Shown: piece by piece, positions 26,434 to 35,547 of the stretch | Position numbering within the stretch: position 1 is the first letter of the stretch | How the letters are laid out: each line of letters begins with the position of its first letter | NCBI GenBank assembly: GCA_964441775.1 | Contig: CAYTVL010000003.1 | Coordinates: forward strand, 124,001-188,000 | Origin: SYOC01 sp964441775 | GTDB taxonomy: Bacteria > Desulfobacterota > Binatia > Bin18 | Length of the DNA: 64,000 nt | Direction of reading: 5' to 3' | Notes under the pieces: generated by a model | Databases searched by the model: none | What the model was told of the DNA's origin: nothing | What the model saw: only the letters and a program-made list of their open reading frames with translations | Translations under genes and position numbers: made by a program

Positions 26434-26895
26434 TCAGAGTTTAGCGTCTTCTTCACAAATGACTCGATAGAGCTCGGCTTGGGTTGTAGCACTTAACAAG
26501 CGTTCACGGAACGCCTTGTCCCGCAAGAGACGCGACACGCGGGCAAGGGCCTTGAGATGAATGCCGGCGGCATCATCTGGCGCCACCAGCAAAAAGAAGA
26601 GTTTCGTCGGCGCTCCATCGAGCGAGTGGCAATCCACGCCTTTCAAACTGCGGGCGAAGGCCGCCACCACACTTTTGAGGCCAGGCAGTTTTCCATGAGG
26701 GATCGCAATCCCTTCACCAATGGCAGTCGTGCCCAACCGCTCTCGGTCGAGCAACACAGTCACCAACTGTGCAGCATCGACGCCCGAGTGATAAGCCCCA
26801 AGGTGAGAGGCGATCTCATGCAGCACCTCCGTTTTGGTGGCGCCTTGCAGCTCTGGCACGATCCATTCTTCTTTGAGAATGTCTATCACACGCAT
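26434..26895 (-). CDS. ptsN: PTS IIA(Ntr) regulatory protein
   Basis: The 153-residue EIIA domain accepts phosphate on the His in GTTAIGEGIAIPHGKLPGLK. The preceding part (MRVIDILKEEWIVPELQGAT) and LFFLLVAPDDAAGIHLKALA match nitrogen-PTS EIIA proteins. GAAAGG lies about ten bases before the ATG. It follows rpoN by about 50 bases. The ribosome-hibernation gene hpf, usual between these two in many proteobacteria, is absent here. Confidence 0.94.
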   Translation of the reverse strand: MRVIDILKEEWIVPELQGATKTEVLHEIASHLGAYHSGVDAAQLVTVLLDRERLGTTAIGEGIAIPHGKLPGLKSVVAAFARSLKGVDCHSLDGAPTKLFFLLVAPDDAAGIHLKALARVSRLLRDKAFRERLLSATTQAELYRVICEEDAKL

Positions 26896-26947
26896 GGCGG
26901 GAGACCTTTCTTCTGTTTCGTCCGCCTGGCGGCGCTTGTCGTTTTGG

Positions 26948-28405
26948 TTAATGCAATTGTTTTCGCTTCGGGGAAGGGAGAATATTCATGCTCTCTCTAT
27001 ATTTCGCAACGGTGCGGCGCGCAATAGTCACGTCATCACTCGAGAGTTTGCGCGCGATTTCTTCATCGCTCAGGGGCCGAGTCGGATCTTCATTGTTGAT
27101 CAGTTCACGAATGCGCTCTTTGACGCTTTCCGACGCGACATCTTGCCCTTGCCTTCCCTTCAGACCAGTCGTGAAAAACTTCTTTAACGGATAGATGCCC
27201 CGCGGGGTCGCAATGTATTTGCTGGAAATCGCCCGGCTCACGGTGGACTCATGAATACCAACATCTTCAGCTACGTCGCGCAGGACGAGCGGTCGCATGT
27301 GCGACACTCCGTAGGTCAAGAAGTCCTGCTGAAACCTCACCAGGCTCTGCGCCACCAAGAGTAACGTGCGCTGCCGTTGGTGAATGCTTTTGATGAGCCA
27401 CGCCGCCGCGTTCAGCTTTTCTTTGATGTAGTCTTTTGCTTCTCCTCCTTCGGTCAGCAACCGACGATACGAAGCACTCACTTTGAGACGCGGCAGCCCT
27501 TCTTCGTTCAACGTCACCACCCAATCGTCCCCCACTTTGTGTACGTAGACATCTTCGGTCACGTAGCGAATATCGCCTTCGCCAAAGTCGCGCCCTGGCT
27601 TTGGTTCGAGGGAGGCAATTAACTTGACCGCCTGGATCACTTCTGCCACCGTAACGCCGAGGTCTCGGGCAAGGCGATCAAACCTTCTCGTCTCCAGCGC
27701 CGGAAGTTGCTCTCTCACGATACGTCCGGCTATCGCGACAATGGGATCATTGATCGTGGGATTTTCCAAGCCGTGCTGACGTAGTTGAAGCAGCAAGCAT
27801 TCCTGCAAATCACGGGCCCCCACACCAGAAGGATCACACTCCTGAATCACCCGGAGCACGCGGGCTACAGCTTCAACGCCCACGCCAACGTTCGTCGCAA
27901 TTTCTTCAATTGGATCCTGAAGGTAACCGTCGACATCCAGGTTCCCGATAATCACGAGCGCAATCCGCTGCTCTTCCTCGGTGAGATTATGAAACCGCAA
28001 TTGCCACGCCAGATGATCGGCGAGAGATTCCGTGCGATTGGGCTGATTCTCGATGAGGTTCTGGCGTTCTTCATCACCTTCATCATCTCCCCATGCCGGC
28101 AACGCGGGCATCTCATCATTGTAGGTTTCCAGATAGGAACGCCAATCGATCTCTTCGCTCGAAGCAGTTGCTTCCTTCGCGATATCGCTCACCGGCGGTT
28201 CGTCGCTCATCATCCCGGCTTCAGCAGGAGAGACAATCTCTTCCCCCGGCTCGACGGTCAAGACGGGATTTTCGTTCATCTCCTCATACACCAGCGTATC
28301 GAGCTCGCCGCGTGGAAGCTGCAAAATTTTGATGGCCTGCCGCAACTGCGGCGTCATGACCAATTTATGTTGTAACTTGAGCTGCTGTTTCAGATCTAAC
28401 GCCAT
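26948..28405 (-). CDS. rpoN: RNA polymerase sigma-54 factor
   Basis: This 485-residue protein has the three RpoN regions. Region I starts LKQQLKLQHKLVMTPQLRQA, which contacts activators. Region II is acidic (residues about 50-125). The core-binding and helix-turn-helix domains follow, and the RpoN box ARRTVAKYRE lies near the C-terminus. GAAGGTGA precedes the ATG. It is 19 bases downstream of lptB. A good sigma-54 promoter is seen in this window before the PEP-CTERM gene. Confidence 0.97.
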   Translation of the reverse strand: MALDLKQQLKLQHKLVMTPQLRQAIKILQLPRGELDTLVYEEMNENPVLTVEPGEEIVSPAEAGMMSDEPPVSDIAKEATASSEEIDWRSYLETYNDEMPALPAWGDDEGDEERQNLIENQPNRTESLADHLAWQLRFHNLTEEEQRIALVIIGNLDVDGYLQDPIEEIATNVGVGVEAVARVLRVIQECDPSGVGARDLQECLLLQLRQHGLENPTINDPIVAIAGRIVREQLPALETRRFDRLARDLGVTVAEVIQAVKLIASLEPKPGRDFGEGDIRYVTEDVYVHKVGDDWVVTLNEEGLPRLKVSASYRRLLTEGGEAKDYIKEKLNAAAWLIKSIHQRQRTLLLVAQSLVRFQQDFLTYGVSHMRPLVLRDVAEDVGIHESTVSRAISSKYIATPRGIYPLKKFFTTGLKGRQGQDVASESVKERIRELINNEDPTRPLSDEEIARKLSSDDVTIARRTVAKYRESMNILPSPKRKQLH

Positions 28406-28423
28406 CGTATCGTCACCTTCGAT

Positions 28424-29155
28424 TCACAAACGAAACCGCTCTCCCAGATAGACTTGCCGGGCGCGAGCGCTCGCGGTAATCTCTTGCGGCGTCCCCTCCT
28501 CAAACACCTGTCCGTCGCTCAGAATATACGCCCGATCACAAATCGTCAGCGTCTCACGGACATTATGATCCGTCACCAAAATCCCAATGCCGCGTTTACA
28601 TAATTGAAGCATAATCTCCTGAATATCCACAACAGAGAGCGGATCAATCCCAGCAAACGGCTCGTCCAGCAACATAAATGACGGTTCCATGACTAAAGCC
28701 CTGGCAATCTCCGTGCGACGGCGTTCTCCTCCGGACAATGAATCTGCTCGGTTCTTCGCCAAGTGATCAATGCGCAGATCCCCCAGCAGCCGCGTCAACC
28801 GCTCGTTTTGTTCCGCAGCAGAGAGCGGCAAGGTTTCTAGAATAGCAAGAAGATTTTGCTCCACGGTTAATTTACGAAACACCGATGCTTCTTGAGGCAA
28901 ATAGGTCACTCCTTTCCTCGCTCGTTGGTACATTGGCAGTTGCGTAATTTCTTCACCGTTGCAAGTGACTGTGCCGTGATCTGGCCGAATAAGTCCAACG
29001 ACAATGGAAAACGTTGTCGTCTTCCCGGCCCCATTCGGTCCTAAGAGTCCAACAATTTCTCCACCTCTCACCGCCACGGACACATCATTGAGCACGCAAC
29101 GCTTGCCGTAGGTTTTACTCAGACCATCTCCACGCAAAACCAACTCTTCCCTCAC
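28424..29155 (-). CDS. lptB: LPS export ABC transporter ATP-binding protein
   Basis: The 243-residue ATPase powers extraction of lipopolysaccharide from the inner membrane by LptFG. Walker A GPNGAGKTT is at 39-47, the LptB-typical KGVTYLPQEASVFRKLTVEQ near 85-104, signature LSGGERRR near 140 and Walker B FMLLDEPFAGIDP. Translation starts at a GTG that overlaps the lptA stop (GTGA). The lptF and lptG genes are not in the window. Confidence 0.96.
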   Translation of the reverse strand: MREELVLRGDGLSKTYGKRCVLNDVSVAVRGGEIVGLLGPNGAGKTTTFSIVVGLIRPDHGTVTCNGEEITQLPMYQRARKGVTYLPQEASVFRKLTVEQNLLAILETLPLSAAEQNERLTRLLGDLRIDHLAKNRADSLSGGERRRTEIARALVMEPSFMLLDEPFAGIDPLSVVDIQEIMLQLCKRGIGILVTDHNVRETLTICDRAYILSDGQVFEEGTPQEITASARARQVYLGERFRL

Positions 29156-30042
29156 TGCTTCTTTACTCCCTTTTTCCCGGTCCCCGTTTTCTCCGTCCCG
29201 CTTTTTTCCGTTTCAGCTTTGTCCGCTCCTTGCTGATTCACGATTTCCATCTCGGCCCGTCGGTCTCCGCCTCCACCTTCGACAACGCTACGGTTTTCAT
29301 CCAAATAGACGGTCACTCGCTCACCTGACACCCAATTGCCGAGTTCTTGCACATGCGCGTCACCGGTCAACACTACAGTGCGGGTGATTTCATTAAAGAC
29401 TGCTTTCTTACTCGTCGCGTGGCGATTGCCGGAAGTAATGTCCACGTTGCCTTCCGCGATGATTTCCTTAATCCGCTGCTTGGCTGTCTTTTGTCCTTCC
29501 CCTTGGGATTGCCCCTGCCCCGTTTTTTCTGACTTCTTTATCTTCTCTTTTTTCGCCCCCGCGTTCTCAGTGGTTGACGACGCCTCGGTTGGATCCTTGT
29601 TCATCTTGTCTTCGGCAACAACTTCTTTCACGGATAGGGGTGCGTCGGGCGTTGCGGAAGCCTCAGCTTTTTCTATCGTCGCGCCGTCAACTCCAGTATT
29701 GTCTTTTGCCAGAGGTGCGCCAGCCTCAGCCGGCACATCTTCATAGAGCACGGTCATGAGGTCGCTTTTCAAAGTCGCGTCACCCTGAACGGCCACAACG
29801 TCGCCGTGGTAGATGATGCGTTTCTCCTCGTAACGAAATTCAAGGTCGCGCGATCGGATATGAATAGGTTCATGTCGCGAGGTCAGCGAGAAGGAATCGG
29901 CAAAACTGGAATTCGCACTTTTTTTCTCTCGCTTCTCTCCGACAGCGGCTTGCTCCTCGGCAACGGCAAGAGACCAGAGCATTCCCAAACTCACACCCAA
30001 AAGGAGCCACATCTTTTTCCGCGCGGTCCTCCTTCTCTCCAT
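29152..30042 (-). CDS. lptA: LptA/OstA-like periplasmic LPS transport protein with a large insertion
   Basis: The 296-residue protein has an N-terminal signal or anchor (about 11-28). The OstA-like jellyroll appears in two parts: residues 57-103 (IHIRSRDLEFRYEEKRIIYH, GDVVAVQGDATLKSDLM) and 189-257 (KEIIAEGNVDITSGNRHATS, KKAVFNEITRTVVLTGDAHV). Between them is an insertion of about 85 residues rich in Ala, Glu, Lys, Thr and Gln, and a Lys/Thr/Gly-rich tail follows (258-296). Typical LptA proteins are 170-200 residues. Its start overlaps lptC by one base, its stop overlaps lptB. It should bridge LPS across the periplasm. Confidence 0.9.
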   Translation of the reverse strand: MERRRTARKKMWLLLGVSLGMLWSLAVAEEQAAVGEKREKKSANSSFADSFSLTSRHEPIHIRSRDLEFRYEEKRIIYHGDVVAVQGDATLKSDLMTVLYEDVPAEAGAPLAKDNTGVDGATIEKAEASATPDAPLSVKEVVAEDKMNKDPTEASSTTENAGAKKEKIKKSEKTGQGQSQGEGQKTAKQRIKEIIAEGNVDITSGNRHATSKKAVFNEITRTVVLTGDAHVQELGNWVSGERVTVYLDENRSVVEGGGGDRRAEMEIVNQQGADKAETEKSGTEKTGTGKKGVKKQ

Positions 30043-30635
30043 CAGCTTTCTCCCTTTTCCCGAGTAATCGTCGTACGCACGTCAGCGTTCAGGTTGAGGC
30101 GTTTTTCCGACACCACGACTGTATAATCTCGCCCTTCCACTTCCAGTCCGCGCCCGACAATGCGCAACGGCGCCGAGGAAGAGATAAGATCACGGTTTTG
30201 TTCGTACACGGCATTCGGCGTGGTAATCAGCAAATCATCCACTCTCACTTCCACGGAGCCAATCAATTCCATAGTCGAAATCTCTTCCTGGTCATCAAGA
30301 TGCACTCGTCCTTCTTGGCAGCGCAACGCAATCGGGTCTTCGTCCTTCGTATATAAAGTCACATCCGGATTCTCAACGACAATCACATGGTTTTCTTCCA
30401 GATAACGCGCCTGACTCGCGGCGATCTCCCAAACCTTTTTCCCATCGCGGATCTTTGCCCGGCGAAACTGTTGCATTCGCTGGGCCGCATCCGGAACAAT
30501 ATCTTTCGCCATCTCCGCCACCGTTCGATCTTTAAGGCGCTGGGCTCGTAAGGTAGAAATCAGGTAATAGCCCACCACGATCAACAACGACGAGACAGTC
30601 AGAGCCACGAGGAAACGCGCTTGCTCTCGGCTCAT
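30042..30635 (-). CDS. lptC: LPS export protein LptC
   Basis: The 197-residue bitopic protein has one membrane span (about 7-27, RFLVALTVSSLLIVVGYYLI) and a periplasmic LptC fold with KIRDGKKVWEIAASQARYLE, VTLYTKDEDPIALRCQEGRV and ISTMELIGSVEVRVDDL. It links the LptBFG transporter to LptA. GTGAGGGGT precedes the ATG region. Gene order lptC-lptA-lptB-rpoN is the classical one. kdsA lies about 90 bases upstream. Confidence 0.93.
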   Translation of the reverse strand: MSREQARFLVALTVSSLLIVVGYYLISTLRAQRLKDRTVAEMAKDIVPDAAQRMQQFRRAKIRDGKKVWEIAASQARYLEENHVIVVENPDVTLYTKDEDPIALRCQEGRVHLDDQEEISTMELIGSVEVRVDDLLITTPNAVYEQNRDLISSSAPLRIVGRGLEVEGRDYTVVVSEKRLNLNADVRTTITREKGES

Positions 30636-30671
30636 ACATACCCCTCACTATGACTAAGATACCATTCGCTC

Positions 30672-30689
30672 CGCTCTGCGCAAAGAGCG
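30672..30689. terminator. Weak hairpin between kdsA and lptC
   Basis: CGCTCT (30672-30677) pairs with AGAGCG (30684-30689) across a 6-base loop in the 91-base gap. There is no U-tract, so termination is uncertain. Confidence 0.25.
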
Positions 30690-30726
30690 ATACGGGAAAG
30701 AATATGCGCCGCTGCGCTTGCAAGGG

Positions 30727-31581
30727 CTAGCGAGAAAGCGCTATCGCTTCTTCGGGTCGCTGCTCTTTCACCACAGCATCGAGCGCGAGTAAAACACGAA
30801 GCAGCGCTTCCAACTGAGCTAAGGGAAACACCGTGGCGCTGTCGCTCAGGGCATGCGGGGGATCTTCATGCACTTCCATGAAGAGACCGTCAACGCCAAC
30901 CGCTACCGCAGCGCGCGCGAGTGGGGCAATAAACTCACGCTGCCCGCCGGACACGCCGCCCTGCCCACCCGGTAATTGCACGCTGTGAGTCGCATCATAG
31001 ATCACCGGATAGCCGGTCCGCGCCATGATCGGTAACGCGCGGAAATCTGATACAAGATTGTTATAACCAAACGAACAACCGCGCTCTGTCAACAAAATTT
31101 TGCGGTTACCAGTGGAGGCGACTTTTTGGGCCACATGCTCGATATCCCAGGGCGCTAAAAATTGCCCTTTCTTCACGTTGACGACCCGGCCGCTCCGCCC
31201 CGCTGCGAGCAAGAGATCGGTCTGACGACACAAAAACGCAGGGATTTGTACAATGTCAACCACTGCAGCGGCCACCAGCGCCTCTTCCGGCGCATGAATA
31301 TCAGTAAGCACAGGCGCGCCAGTTTCACGCTTGACCTCGTCAAGAATGGCTAAGCCTTCTTCCAGGCCGATCCCGCGAAAAGAGGACACCGAAGTGCGGT
31401 TGGCTTTGTCGTAAGACGATTTGTACACGAAAGGGATGCGAAGACGATCCGTCACTTCGCGCAGCGCCTGAGCATGGCGCAACGCGGAGTCGCGATTTTC
31501 AATGACGCATGGTCCGGCAATCAAAACAAACGGGCGACCACCGCCACACAGCACAGACCCGATCGCAACCAGCTCTGACAT
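30727..31581 (-). CDS. kdsA: 3-deoxy-D-manno-octulosonate 8-phosphate synthase
   Basis: The 284-residue enzyme condenses phosphoenolpyruvate with arabinose 5-phosphate to make Kdo8P for lipopolysaccharide. Family blocks are LIAGPCVIENRDSALRHAQA, YKSSYDKANRTSVSSFRG, DIVQIPAFLCRQTDLL, NVKKGQFLAPWDIEHV and MEVHEDPPHALSDSATVFPL. The ATG at 31581 overlaps the pyrG stop by one base; a longer reading to 31680 lies inside pyrG. Length matches the usual 280. Confidence 0.97.
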   Translation of the reverse strand: MSELVAIGSVLCGGGRPFVLIAGPCVIENRDSALRHAQALREVTDRLRIPFVYKSSYDKANRTSVSSFRGIGLEEGLAILDEVKRETGAPVLTDIHAPEEALVAAAVVDIVQIPAFLCRQTDLLLAAGRSGRVVNVKKGQFLAPWDIEHVAQKVASTGNRKILLTERGCSFGYNNLVSDFRALPIMARTGYPVIYDATHSVQLPGGQGGVSGGQREFIAPLARAAVAVGVDGLFMEVHEDPPHALSDSATVFPLAQLEALLRVLLALDAVVKEQRPEEAIALSR

Positions 31582-33248
31582 TATCGCTGCGCTCCGCTCG
31601 CGCGTAAGAAGACGCCCTCGCCAACGCTCATCCGCCGTTGCAGCGCCGCGCGAATAAACCCTCGAAACAGCGGATGACACTCAAAAGGGCGCGACTTGAA
31701 TTCCGGATGAAATTGCACGCCGACAAACCAAGGGTGATCCCGGAGTTCAACAATTTCAACCAAGGCGCCGTTCGGAGACAGGCCGCTGAACAGCATCCCT
31801 TTCGCCATGAACATGTCCCGGTAGGCGTTATTAAATTCATAGCGATGGCGATGCCGTTCGGAGACAAGTTTCTTGCCGTAAAGTTGCGCCGCAAGGCTGC
31901 CGTCCTGAAGCGTGCACGGGTAGGCGCCCAAACGCATCGTGCCGCCTTTTTTCTCTATTCCTTGTTGTTGGTCCATCAGAGCAATGACGGGATGAGGCGT
32001 ATTCGGATCGACTTCGATGGAATTGGCGTGAGCCAGCCCGCAGACGTTGCGGCCAAACTCGATTACGGCCATTTGCATGCCAAAACAAATGCCGAAAAAC
32101 GGCAGTCCGTGTTCTCGCGCATATCGCACGGCGGCAATTTTCCCTTCAGTGCCGCGCTGTCCGAACCCCATCGGCACCAGCAAGCCGTCCGCTTCGCGCA
32201 AGGCTGCCGGCATCGCTCCCGCCTCCAAGCGTTCGGAATCAATGTGATCGACATCCACTCCGCATTCGTTGGCGAATCCACCATGCGCCAACGCTTCATT
32301 GACGCTCTTGTACGAGTCGATCAGATCCGCATACTTTCCCACCATGGCGATACGTACGCGTTCGCGAGGATTATGAAATGTGTGCGCAATTTTTTCCCAC
32401 TTGCTCAGGTTGGGGGACCCCGTCCACATATTGAGCTTTTCTACGATGCGCTCGTCCAGCCCCTCTTCACGGAAGACCAACGGCACTTCGTAAATGCACT
32501 CGACATCTTTGGCGGTGACAACCGAATTCTCGTCAACATTGCAAAAATGAGCGATTTTGGCTTTGACTTTCGGATCGAGATAGCGATCCGTACGGCAGAG
32601 CAACAGGTCAGGCTGAATGCCCAGACTCGTGAGTTCTTTCACGCTGTGTTGCGTTGGTTTCGTTTTCAACTCACCGGCGGCGGCGATGAACGGCACGAGC
32701 GTGAGATGCACGTACAGCACATGTTCGCGCCCCCAGTCCCAACGAAACTGCCGAATCGCCTCCAGAAACGGGAGACTTTCAATGTCACCAACTGTTCCGC
32801 CTACTTCACAAATAGCGACATCAAACCCGGCGGCGGCGGCGAGAATGCGTTGTTTAATTTCATCGGTGATGTGGGGGATGACTTGCACGGTGCCGCCCAA
32901 ATAATCACCTCGCCGTTCTCGATTGATGACCGCGTCGTATACTTGCCCAGTCGTGAAACTATTCTGGCGGCTCAACGTGGTGGAGACATAACGCTCATAG
33001 TGCCCGAGGTCAAGGTCAGTCTCGGCCCCATCTTCCGTGACATACACTTCGCCGTGCTGAAAGGGATTCATGGTGCCGGGATCCACGTTGATGTACGGAT
33101 CCATTTTCAACATGGTCACCTTAAGGCCGCGGCCTTCGAGCAATCCACCAATCGACGCTGCTGCGAGTCCTTTTCCTAAAGAAGAAACGACTCCACCAGT
33201 CACAAAAATAAACTTCGTTTTCCGCCCTTCCCTGGAATTCGTGTTCAT
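31581..33248 (-). CDS. pyrG: CTP synthase
   Basis: This 555-residue enzyme aminates UTP to CTP. The N-terminal synthetase domain starts KFIFVTGGVVSSLGKGLAAA, followed by MDPYINVDPGTMNPFQHGEV and GGTVGDIESLPFLEAIRQ. The C-terminal glutamine amidotransferase domain has the nucleophile in FFGICFGMQMA and the His/Glu pair in FVGVQFHPEFKSRP. The ATG at 33248 overlaps the kdsB stop (ATGA), with GAGGAG upstream; an upstream start to 33341 lies inside kdsB. CTP made here also feeds KdsB, which activates Kdo as CMP-Kdo. Confidence 0.97.
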   Translation of the reverse strand: MNTNSREGRKTKFIFVTGGVVSSLGKGLAAASIGGLLEGRGLKVTMLKMDPYINVDPGTMNPFQHGEVYVTEDGAETDLDLGHYERYVSTTLSRQNSFTTGQVYDAVINRERRGDYLGGTVQVIPHITDEIKQRILAAAAGFDVAICEVGGTVGDIESLPFLEAIRQFRWDWGREHVLYVHLTLVPFIAAAGELKTKPTQHSVKELTSLGIQPDLLLCRTDRYLDPKVKAKIAHFCNVDENSVVTAKDVECIYEVPLVFREEGLDERIVEKLNMWTGSPNLSKWEKIAHTFHNPRERVRIAMVGKYADLIDSYKSVNEALAHGGFANECGVDVDHIDSERLEAGAMPAALREADGLLVPMGFGQRGTEGKIAAVRYAREHGLPFFGICFGMQMAVIEFGRNVCGLAHANSIEVDPNTPHPVIALMDQQQGIEKKGGTMRLGAYPCTLQDGSLAAQLYGKKLVSERHRHRYEFNNAYRDMFMAKGMLFSGLSPNGALVEIVELRDHPWFVGVQFHPEFKSRPFECHPLFRGFIRAALQRRMSVGEGVFLRASGAQR

Positions 33249-34003
33249 GGCATGGTCTCCTCTGCCCGTTGTAGATCTTCCGGCGTGTCCACTTCGATCG
33301 TCGACCTTTCCGTCTCGCTTACAACAATTTTGTATCCCCACTCTAAAGCGCGGAGCTGCTCAAGTTGCTCGGTCTGTTCCAACTCCGTGCGCGGCAGATG
33401 AGTAAACCGGAAGAGGAAATCTCGTCGATACACATATAATCCAATATGCCGAAAACCAAGAATTTCTCGTTGCCCCTGACGAAGCGACCGGCCGGGCGCG
33501 CCCTGCTCGCGCCGAAAGGGAATCGGGCTGCGCGAAAAATACAGCGCAACGCCCGCACGATCTGTCACCACCTTGACCACATTCGGATTCCGCCACTCCG
33601 CCAGATCCCAGATCGGGGTTTTGACCGTCGACATCACCGCCATCGGGGCTTCGACCAACGCTGTCACCGCGTCCTCCACCATCGTCGGAGGAAAGAAGGG
33701 CAGATCGCCTTGCACGTTCACAACGATCTCAGCATTGAGTTGCTGCGCGACCTCAGCCAGTCGGTCCGTTCCCGTAGGATGATCAGTCCGTGTCATCACG
33801 ACCTCGCCGCCAAACTTGCGTACTGCTTCCGCAATCCGCTCGTCATCAGTCGCCACCAACACACACGAGAGGCCACGCACCAAGCGCGTCCGTTCATAGA
33901 CGTGTTGGATCATCGGTTTGCCACGCAGCAACGCCAGCGGTTTGCCAGGAAAACGAGTGGACCCGTAGCGAGCCGGAATAAGAGCAGCGACTTCTACGCG
34001 CAA
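33245..34003 (-). CDS. kdsB: 3-deoxy-manno-octulosonate cytidylyltransferase
   Basis: The 252-residue enzyme makes CMP-Kdo for lipid A-Kdo assembly. The N-terminal nucleotide-binding block AALIPARYGSTRFPGKPLAL and ATDDERIAEAVRKFGGEVVM, NVQGDLPFF and HIGLYVYRRDFL are typical. Translation appears to start with a TTG (34001-34003), with GGAGAAGGG upstream; I found no ATG near the conserved N-terminus. It heads the kdsB-pyrG-kdsA unit, whose genes all overlap. Confidence 0.95.
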   Translation of the reverse strand: MRVEVAALIPARYGSTRFPGKPLALLRGKPMIQHVYERTRLVRGLSCVLVATDDERIAEAVRKFGGEVVMTRTDHPTGTDRLAEVAQQLNAEIVVNVQGDLPFFPPTMVEDAVTALVEAPMAVMSTVKTPIWDLAEWRNPNVVKVVTDRAGVALYFSRSPIPFRREQGAPGRSLRQGQREILGFRHIGLYVYRRDFLFRFTHLPRTELEQTEQLEQLRALEWGYKIVVSETERSTIEVDTPEDLQRAEETMP

Positions 34004-34100
34004 AAGACCCTTCTCCGTTTTGGTTAGGAATCCAGGCTACGGGTCTTCACTATAGGGAAGAAGGGTTCCAAGGTCAAACTGGTCAAAAAAATCCAGAAAA

Positions 34101-35453
34101 TCAGCGGCGCCGGTCACCACCACCCGCGGACGCTTTTTTGACGATGCTTAACGCCGCCACTGCATCAAGCGCTTGGCTCAAGTCATCAATAACATCTTGC
34201 CAATCTTCCAGGCCGACCGAGAGACGAATGCCTCCGGGTTCAATGCCACGCTCCAGTTTTTCTTCGGTTGGCAGTGCAGCATGCGTCATCGAATAGGGAT
34301 TTTCAATGAGAGTCTTCACATGCCCAAGACTGACCGCCAAAGTGATCGTGTACGACTGCTCAGCGATGTAGTCGATAAAGGTCTCGGCTACTTGGTTATC
34401 ACGACCGGGGTCTCGCAAGGTGAAGTAGAGCATAGACCCGGGCGCGAATTTCCCGCGATAGTCACTCATTTGGCGCATTGCCAAGTCACGCTGCGGAAAG
34501 CTCTCCAATCCTGGATACAGCACCTGTGCCACAAGCGGATGTTGTTCGAGAAACTGCGCGATGCGCAGCGCACTCTTCTGCTGATTGGTCATGCGCGTAG
34601 CGAGCGTCGGCAAGCCATACACCAGAAACGCCCAGGCGCTTTTTGACGACAACACGCCGCCAAAATCTTTGCGATAGAGTAAAAACTGCCGATGGAATTC
34701 GTGCGGCGCGATGACCACTCCGCCCATATCCGTACCGAAGCCGCCGATGTCTTTGGTCAAACTATGCACAACGATATCAGCGCCATGCTCCATCGGTCGC
34801 TGGCAATAGGGCGTGGCAAACGTGTTATCGACAATGATGCGAATAGGCTCCTCTCGTCGGTGGTTTAATTCATCCACCACCCGACGCACGGCGGCAATAT
34901 CGATAATTTGCAAAGTCGGGTTGACTGGCGTTTCAAAATACACGACGCGAGTGCGGTCGTTCACAGCCGCGCGTAAAGCAGATTCATCAGTCAGATCGAC
35001 AAAACGAGTAGTGATCTGATAACGCGGCAGCCAATTAGTCAGCAGGCTATAGGTACAGCCATACACCACCCGATGAGCGACGATTTCTTGACCACTTTGT
35101 ATAGTGACCCCAAGGGCGGCGCTGATTGCGGCCATGCCCGTGGCAAAACTGACCGCTGTCTCGCCGCCTTCCGCGTGCGCCAGGGACTCCTCCAACATGC
35201 CGCGCGTTGGTTCATCGAGACGGTCGTAGATATAGATCGGTTCTTGTTTGCTAATTTCCGCGGCTTCATTGGCAAAGGCGGCAAAACCACGAGCGCCGCG
35301 ATAGGACGAATTGAGCCGGAAAGTGGTGGAAGCGGACATGGGGGGCACGACGTGATGATCGTAATCCCAGCGCGAGCTGTCCGAAACTCCGTGGATGAGG
35401 CGCGTCCGTACACGATAGGCATCGTTCTTTGCGCGGTGAGATTTCTTTTCCAT
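34101..35453 (-). CDS. Cys/Met metabolism PLP-dependent enzyme (methionine gamma-lyase/cystathionine gamma-synthase family)
   Basis: The 450-residue enzyme belongs to the fold-type I family that handles cystathionine, homocysteine or methionine. The PLP Lys lies in IVVHSLTKDIGGFGTDMGGV. Other blocks are YDRLDEPTRGMLEESLAHAE, VYFETPVNPTLQIIDI, IRIIVDNTFATPYCQRPMEH and the C-terminal PGGIRLSVGLEDWQDVIDDL. Length is slightly above the usual 390-430 because of an N-terminal extension. The ATG at 35453 follows AGGAGGGACAACG; an in-frame TTG earlier is less likely. The exact reaction (synthase or lyase) is not decided by these motifs. Confidence 0.92.
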   Translation of the reverse strand: MEKKSHRAKNDAYRVRTRLIHGVSDSSRWDYDHHVVPPMSASTTFRLNSSYRGARGFAAFANEAAEISKQEPIYIYDRLDEPTRGMLEESLAHAEGGETAVSFATGMAAISAALGVTIQSGQEIVAHRVVYGCTYSLLTNWLPRYQITTRFVDLTDESALRAAVNDRTRVVYFETPVNPTLQIIDIAAVRRVVDELNHRREEPIRIIVDNTFATPYCQRPMEHGADIVVHSLTKDIGGFGTDMGGVVIAPHEFHRQFLLYRKDFGGVLSSKSAWAFLVYGLPTLATRMTNQQKSALRIAQFLEQHPLVAQVLYPGLESFPQRDLAMRQMSDYRGKFAPGSMLYFTLRDPGRDNQVAETFIDYIAEQSYTITLAVSLGHVKTLIENPYSMTHAALPTEEKLERGIEPGGIRLSVGLEDWQDVIDDLSQALDAVAALSIVKKASAGGGDRRR

Positions 35454-35547
35454 CGTTGTCCCTCCTACCAGCAATGCTTCTTACTCCTTTCAGTATACGC
35501 TCACATCACCTGAACAAGCTATCCAACGCTGGGTCTTCTTGCTCGTC

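Noticed and set aside
31638..33179. A 513-codon open frame on the plus strand
   Set aside because: It is antisense to pyrG, which has full-length family motifs. Its composition (His-, Arg- and Phe-rich) is that of a mirror frame.
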